Shown: in pieces, positions 60,653 to 64,000 of the stretch | How positions within the stretch are numbered: position 1 is the first letter of the stretch | Layout: every line of letters starts with the position of its first letter | Assembly (NCBI GenBank): GCA_035765775.1 | Contig: DASTWV010000009.1 | Span: 62,001-126,000 of the forward strand | Length of the DNA stretch: 64,000 bases | Source of the DNA: Actinomycetota bacterium | GTDB lineage: Bacteria > Actinomycetota > CADDZG01 > JAHWKV01 > JAOPZY01 | Direction: 5' to 3' | Program-made: the position numbers and the translations under genes | The notes under the pieces: generated by a model | Told to the model about the DNA's origin: nothing | The model's input: only the letters and a program-made list of their open reading frames with translations | Databases searched by the model: none

Positions 60653-61600
60653 ATGGCACGCGTGACGCCGGGCGACCCGGTCTACTCCCCGCCCCCTCCG
60701 CCGGTGTGGCCCCCTGCGGGCGCTCCTGCGGGGCCGCCGCCGGGCTGGTACCCGGACCCGTCCGGCGTGCACCAGCTCCGTTACTGGACCGGGTACGGCT
60801 GGACGCCGGGAGTGTCCGACAACGGCTGGGTCACCGAGGACTGGCGGCAGCCCGGTCCCGCCGCCGCCGGGCAGAACACCCCGCCTGCGCTCCCGGGCCC
60901 CGACACCCGCATCCACCTGCCCAAGAAGGTCTTTGGCTTCGCCCTCATCGGGATCGTGCTCGCCCTGGCGCTGGCCGTGATCGGGGCCACGATCGCATCC
61001 GTCATCGCCCCGCACAACACCCTCCTGGCCCTGCTGCTCAGCCAGGCCGGCCTGTGGGCGGGCCTGCTGTGGCCGGTCCGGCTGGCGAGTGCCCGGTACG
61101 GCTCGGGCAACATCTGGAAGGACTTCGGCGTGCGCGCCGAGACGATGGACGTCGGCCGCGGCCTCGGCTTCTCCATCGTCGGGCGGGTGGCCGGGGTCCT
61201 GGTGCTGCTCCCGGTCGTCGCCCTGAACAAGAGATTCTCCGGGACCGAGCTGCAGCCCCTGAAGGACGCCCGGCACCACCCGGCGGTGCTCGTCGCCCTG
61301 GTCCTGATCTCCCTGGTGGGCGCACCGTTCGTCGAGGAGCTGTTCTTCCGGGGCCTGCTCCAGCGGGCATCGCTGCCCCTGGTGGGCGCCACCGGCGCGA
61401 TCGTGCTCCAGGCGCTGGTGTTCGCCTCGCTGCACATGCGGCCCTCCTACGGGCTGGGCAACGTGGCGGTGTTCCTGGGCATCGCCGTCTTCGGGCTGGT
61501 GCAGGGGTGGATGGCCGACCACTACCGGCGCCTCGGGCCTGGCATGTGGTCCCACGGGTTCTTCAACCTGGCGGCGGTCCTGGCCACCACGGTCCGGTAA
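60653..61600 (+). CDS. CPBP intramembrane protease with N-terminal DUF2510 domain
   Basis: A 315-residue membrane protein. The N-terminus is Pro-rich with a DUF2510 motif (PGWYPDPSGVHQLRYWTGYG), an actinobacterial cytosolic module. Six to eight helices follow, with the CPBP/CAAX-protease signature FVEELFFRGLLQR (EExxxR), FASLHMRPS and SHGFFNLAAVL (FxxxH/HxxxN type). Members cleave prenylated or membrane peptides or provide bacteriocin immunity; some are non-catalytic. The ATG at 60653 sits just after a GATCATGATGG repeat. Neighbouring tiny membrane peptides are plausible substrates or regulators (inference). Confidence 0.88.
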   Translation: MARVTPGDPVYSPPPPPVWPPAGAPAGPPPGWYPDPSGVHQLRYWTGYGWTPGVSDNGWVTEDWRQPGPAAAGQNTPPALPGPDTRIHLPKKVFGFALIGIVLALALAVIGATIASVIAPHNTLLALLLSQAGLWAGLLWPVRLASARYGSGNIWKDFGVRAETMDVGRGLGFSIVGRVAGVLVLLPVVALNKRFSGTELQPLKDARHHPAVLVALVLISLVGAPFVEELFFRGLLQRASLPLVGATGAIVLQALVFASLHMRPSYGLGNVAVFLGIAVFGLVQGWMADHYRRLGPGMWSHGFFNLAAVLATTVR

Positions 61601-61630
61601 GCCCCCACCCAGCCTGGAACTCGGTCGGGA

Positions 61631-62281
61631 CTAGTTTTTCACCAGCTTGAAGGCGTGGTTCCAGCCGCCCGTGCGCATGCCGTAGACGACCCACAGGATG
61701 CACAGCGGCTCCAGGAGCCGGGCGCCCTCGATGCCCCCGATGTCGGTGATGTGGTCCCGCCAGCCGAAGGCCTCCAGGATGCCGGTGACCTCAGCCTTGG
61801 CGGGGTCGTCGTTGCCGCAGATGAACATGTCCGGCGCCCCTTCGGCGAAGCTGGGGTCGACCATGTAGGGCGCTCCGATGATGTTCAGCGCCTTGACCAC
61901 CCGGGCGCCCGGCAGCCAGCGCTGCACCTGCTCGCCGCCCGAGTCGGTATGCCCGAGGGCCAGGCCCGGCGGTGCCCCGTGGGAGAAGTCCAGCGGGTTG
62001 GTGACGTCGATGAGCACCTTGCCGGCCAGCCGCTCGGCTCCCGCCAACTGGAGCGCCTGCTCGGTCCCGGTCCAGGAGGTGGCCAGCACCGCCAGCTCGG
62101 CGAAGGCGGCGGTGTCGGCGAACGTCCCCACCGAGGCGCCCGCTCCGGCCGACTCCCTCCACGCAGTGACCTTCTCGCCCGCGGGGTCGCGGGTGCCCAT
62201 CATGACCTGGTGACCCCGGGCGGCGAATCCGGTCCCGAGCGTTTGCCCCACCACTCCCGACCCCAGCACGCCGATCTGCAT
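61631..62281 (-). CDS. F420-dependent NADP oxidoreductase-like Rossmann protein
   Basis: A 216-residue Rossmann-fold enzyme of the NADP_oxidored_F420 (Fno-like) family. The NADP loop reads IGVLGSGVVGQTLGTGFAAR with GTRDPA after it (Arg for the phosphate), then VLIDVTNPLDFS, VVKALNIIG and DPAKAEVTGILEAFGW. Archaeal Fno moves hydride between NADP and F420; many bacterial relatives act only on NADPH and other substrates, so the F420 role is not proven here. It is convergent with the CPBP gene (30-base gap). Upstream 124 bases face the DksA-like gene. Confidence 0.82.
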   Translation of the reverse strand: MQIGVLGSGVVGQTLGTGFAARGHQVMMGTRDPAGEKVTAWRESAGAGASVGTFADTAAFAELAVLATSWTGTEQALQLAGAERLAGKVLIDVTNPLDFSHGAPPGLALGHTDSGGEQVQRWLPGARVVKALNIIGAPYMVDPSFAEGAPDMFICGNDDPAKAEVTGILEAFGWRDHITDIGGIEGARLLEPLCILWVVYGMRTGGWNHAFKLVKN

Positions 62282-62405
62282 CGTGAGGCTCCCTTCTCGA
62301 TCTCAGCGACATATGCGTGACTCCGGGGGCCTACCCGAACTAAGGTGCACCCCCACGGAGCAGGGTCAAGCATTCCACCAAATTTGGACAACACTGGAGG
62401 GGCGG

Positions 62406-62741
62406 ATGGATGACGAGCGGGCAGCGGCCTTGCTCAAGGCGGAGCGGGAGCGGGTGACGGAGTTGCTGGAGCAGCGGACGGCCATCCGGGAGGCGGAGAA
62501 GCAGGCGGCGGGAGAGACCGGGGATTGGATCGACCGGGCGGTCCCGTTGACATCCGAGGAGATCAACGACGCACTCGCCAACTCGCTCCGGGCACGGCTG
62601 GACGCTGTGGGCCGCGCCGAGAAGCGCCTGGCCGGCGGCACCTATGGGCGGTCGGTACGCAGCGGCCAGCCGATCCCCGATGAGCGTCTGGAGGCGGACC
62701 CGACCGCCGAGCTGACGGTGGAGGAGGCCCGCCGGCGGTGA
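62406..62741 (+). CDS. DksA/TraR-like protein without zinc cysteines
   Basis: A 111-residue protein with the DksA layout: an N-terminal coiled coil (ALLKAERERVTELLEQRTAI) followed by ALANSLRARLDAVGRAEKRL and a C-terminal globular part GGTYGRSVRSGQPIPDERL. In DksA/TraR the last part is a Cys4 zinc finger (GxYGxCxxCG, CxxC); here every Cys is replaced (RSVRSG, no later CxxC). Cys-less or reduced members exist, such as DksA2. It might bind RNA polymerase's secondary channel without zinc. The ATG at 62406 has GGAGGGGCGG upstream. It overlaps the GNAT gene. Confidence 0.83.
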   Translation: MDDERAAALLKAERERVTELLEQRTAIREAEKQAAGETGDWIDRAVPLTSEEINDALANSLRARLDAVGRAEKRLAGGTYGRSVRSGQPIPDERLEADPTAELTVEEARRR

Positions 62742-63247
62742 GCCTCGCGGTCCGGCCCGCGGTCCCGCCCGACTGCCCGCGCCTGGTGGGCCTGGTGCGG
62801 GAGCTGGCCACCTACGAGCAGGCCGCCGACCGGGTCCTGCTGACCGAGGAGTCCCTGGCGGCAACGCTGTTCGCCCCGGACCCCAAGGTGTTCGTCCATG
62901 TGGCCGAGCTGGACGGCGACGTCGTGGGCATGGCCCTGTGGTTCCTCACCTTCTCCACCTGGCGCGCCTGCCACGGCATCTGGCTCGAGGACCTGATCGT
63001 CACCACGCCCGCTCGGGGCAGGGGCGCCGGCCGGGCACTGCTCGCCCACCTGGCGGGTGTCGCCGAAGCGGCGGGCTACGCCCGGGTGGAGTGGTCGGTG
63101 CTGGACTGGAACGACCCGGCGATCGGCTTCTACCGCCACCTGGGGGCCGAGCCGATGGACGAGTGGACCAACTACCGGCTGTCGGGGGCGGCGCTGGCGG
63201 CGCTGGCCGCCGAGGCCGGACCCCTTCAGGAGCCCGTTGCGGGGTAG
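62738..63247 (+). CDS. GNAT-family N-acetyltransferase
   Basis: A 169-residue acetyltransferase. The acetyl-CoA loop is visible in LIVTTPARGRGAGRALLAH (Arg-x-x-Gly-x-Gly-like), with an SSAT-like profile (VAELDGDVVGMALWFLTFST, WLEDLIV, WNDPAIGFYRHLGA). It transfers acetyl from CoA to an amine; polyamines such as spermidine are possible. The GTG at 62738 overlaps the DksA-like stop, so they are an operon. Its end overlaps the convergent DUF899 gene by 22 bases. Confidence 0.9.
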   Translation: MSLAVRPAVPPDCPRLVGLVRELATYEQAADRVLLTEESLAATLFAPDPKVFVHVAELDGDVVGMALWFLTFSTWRACHGIWLEDLIVTTPARGRGAGRALLAHLAGVAEAAGYARVEWSVLDWNDPAIGFYRHLGAEPMDEWTNYRLSGAALAALAAEAGPLQEPVAG

Positions 63248-63921
63248 GAGAGCTCGGCGTACCAGTCGCCCCGGCCCTGCGGGGTGAGGTCCAGCAGGTG
63301 CCAGGTGGGGGTGAGCTGGTCGATGCCCCGTTCCCAGAGGTCTTCGGAACGCTGCGGCTTGCCGGTGTAGGTGTGGCGCACCGCCCCGTCGGCGTCCTGG
63401 ACGAACACCGACACCGTCGAGCCCTGGTTGCCCTCGGCGTCCTCGCTGCCCAGGTCGAACTTGAAGGCGCTGTCGGCGGCACTCAGGAGGCGGAGGTGGT
63501 CCCAGCCCCGGTCCCGGGCGTGGGCACGCAGGGCCGGCAGGTCGGCGGCGGCCACCACCACGAGGTCGGCGTTCTGGGCGATGTGGTGCGCCACGCCGTT
63601 GAAACCGTCGATCCACATGGTGCACATCGGGCACGGGGTGGCCTGGGCCTTCCCGTACATGAGGTGGTACACGATGAGTGGCCGTCCGGGGGCGGTGAAC
63701 AGCTCGCTCAGGCGCACCCGGCGCACCGGCGCATCGCTGGCCGCCAGGTCGGCCGGGCCCTCCAGGAAGGTGTAGTCCTCCACCACCGGGCCGCGGGGCA
63801 GTGCCCGGCGCTGGGCGGCGACCCGTTCCCGGGCAGCGATCAGTTCGACCTCGGCCAGGCGGAGCTCCTCACGCCGGGCGAGGTACTCCTCGGTCTCTCC
63901 TGCCAGCCGGGTGTAGCGCAC
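63226..63921 (-). CDS. DUF899-family thioredoxin-like protein
   Basis: A 231-residue protein of the DUF899 family. Signature pieces are LIVYHLMYGKAQATPCPMC with TMWIDGFNGVAHHIAQNAD, then WDHLRLLSAADSAF. The CPMC pair is at the thioredoxin-like active position, so a redox role is likely. The first 40 residues form a charged helix (EEYLARREELRLAEVEL). The GTG at 63921 has an AAAGGAGG site. A good promoter with an overlapping palindrome lies just upstream. Function is not established. Confidence 0.9.
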   Translation of the reverse strand: MRYTRLAGETEEYLARREELRLAEVELIAARERVAAQRRALPRGPVVEDYTFLEGPADLAASDAPVRRVRLSELFTAPGRPLIVYHLMYGKAQATPCPMCTMWIDGFNGVAHHIAQNADLVVVAAADLPALRAHARDRGWDHLRLLSAADSAFKFDLGSEDAEGNQGSTVSVFVQDADGAVRHTYTGKPQRSEDLWERGIDQLTPTWHLLDLTPQGRGDWYAELSYPATGS

Positions 63922-63948
63922 GGGAACCTCCTTTGGGTTGGTGACCCC

Positions 63949-63987
63949 AGGGTAGGAGGGTCGCGTCGAAAAGTCAACCGTTCGGTT
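63949..63987 (-). promoter_or_regulatory. Sigma-70 promoter and inverted repeat of the DUF899 gene
   Basis: On the minus strand TTGACT (63977-63972) and TACCCT (63954-63949) are spaced 17 bases. An AACCG-TT-CGGTT inverted repeat (63976-63987) overlaps the -35 box, in the style of a TetR-family operator. The regulator gene may lie beyond the right edge of the window. Confidence 0.55.
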
Positions 63988-64000
63988 CAGTATTGCATTT

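Overview
The window is dense, high-GC bacterial chromosome that reads as one continuous core-genome segment of an actinobacterium, probably from a deep-branching class such as Acidimicrobiia or Thermoleophilia (inference). The pointers are a geranylgeranyl-reductase-like (MenJ-type) gene directly ahead of a 14-gene nuo operon, a TrkA pair facing an APC-type permease beside an OB-fold gene (an order I recall from mycobacteria), PspC-domain sensor kinase/response regulator genes, a DUF2510 domain, strong AGGAGG ribosome binding sites with many GTG starts, and a tRNA without encoded CCA. A System I (Ccm) cytochrome c maturation cluster is less usual, because the familiar actinobacteria use System II. 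I see no rRNA, CRISPR array, prophage or intact insertion sequence. Layout: 1-5.2 kb (minus) is a Ccm cluster: ccmE, ccmF, ccmH, a short CcmI-like gene, an unassigned secreted/membrane protein and the start of ccmA, which runs off the left edge. 5.3-7.1 kb holds two lipoproteins around a palindrome-rich junction. 7.2-24 kb (plus) is menJ-like plus nuoA-N, nearly every gene overlapping the next, with one extra unassigned membrane gene between nuoF and nuoG. 24-36.7 kb is mixed housekeeping: a sugar-nucleotide transferase, YajQ, tRNA-Tyr, an ankyrin protein, a Clp-N-only protein facing a MerR-like regulator across a 7-bp inverted repeat, a tandem hotdog protein, a PspC-type envelope-stress kinase/regulator pair facing a PspC/LiaF-like protein, an OB-fold protein and two TrkA proteins. 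36.8-40 kb has a KimA-like APC permease and a hydrolase-fold protein without its serine. 40-46.6 kb (minus) is a nitrogen region: canonical glnA, a glutamine-synthetase-like paralogue coupled to a PP2C phosphatase, and an amino-acid permease preceded by 11-bp-phased GTAAC-type boxes. 46.8-51.6 kb contains a large unassigned membrane protein with a duplicated WH...H motif, a cupin, an orphan peptide-type binding lipoprotein and a small membrane protein. 52.6-57.9 kb (plus) is a possible biosynthetic operon: acyl-CoA ligase, acyltransferase-3, ComA-type phosphosulfolactate synthase, a VOC protein and an anchored esterase. 58-64 kb has a HAD phosphatase, a glutaredoxin-thioredoxin reductase fusion, two tiny membrane peptides beside a CPBP protease, an F420/NADP-type reductase, a cysteine-less DksA-like protein, a GNAT enzyme and a DUF899 protein. 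The themes are respiration (heme delivery to c-type cytochromes, menaquinone tailoring, complex I), ion and nitrogen homeostasis, and envelope stress. Best candidates for undescribed biology are the ComA/ligase/acyltransferase cluster, the duplicated-motif membrane protein, the Ccm variant with altered CcmE and CcmH signatures, the tiny membrane peptides beside the CPBP protease, and the TrkA-KimA-like potassium module.
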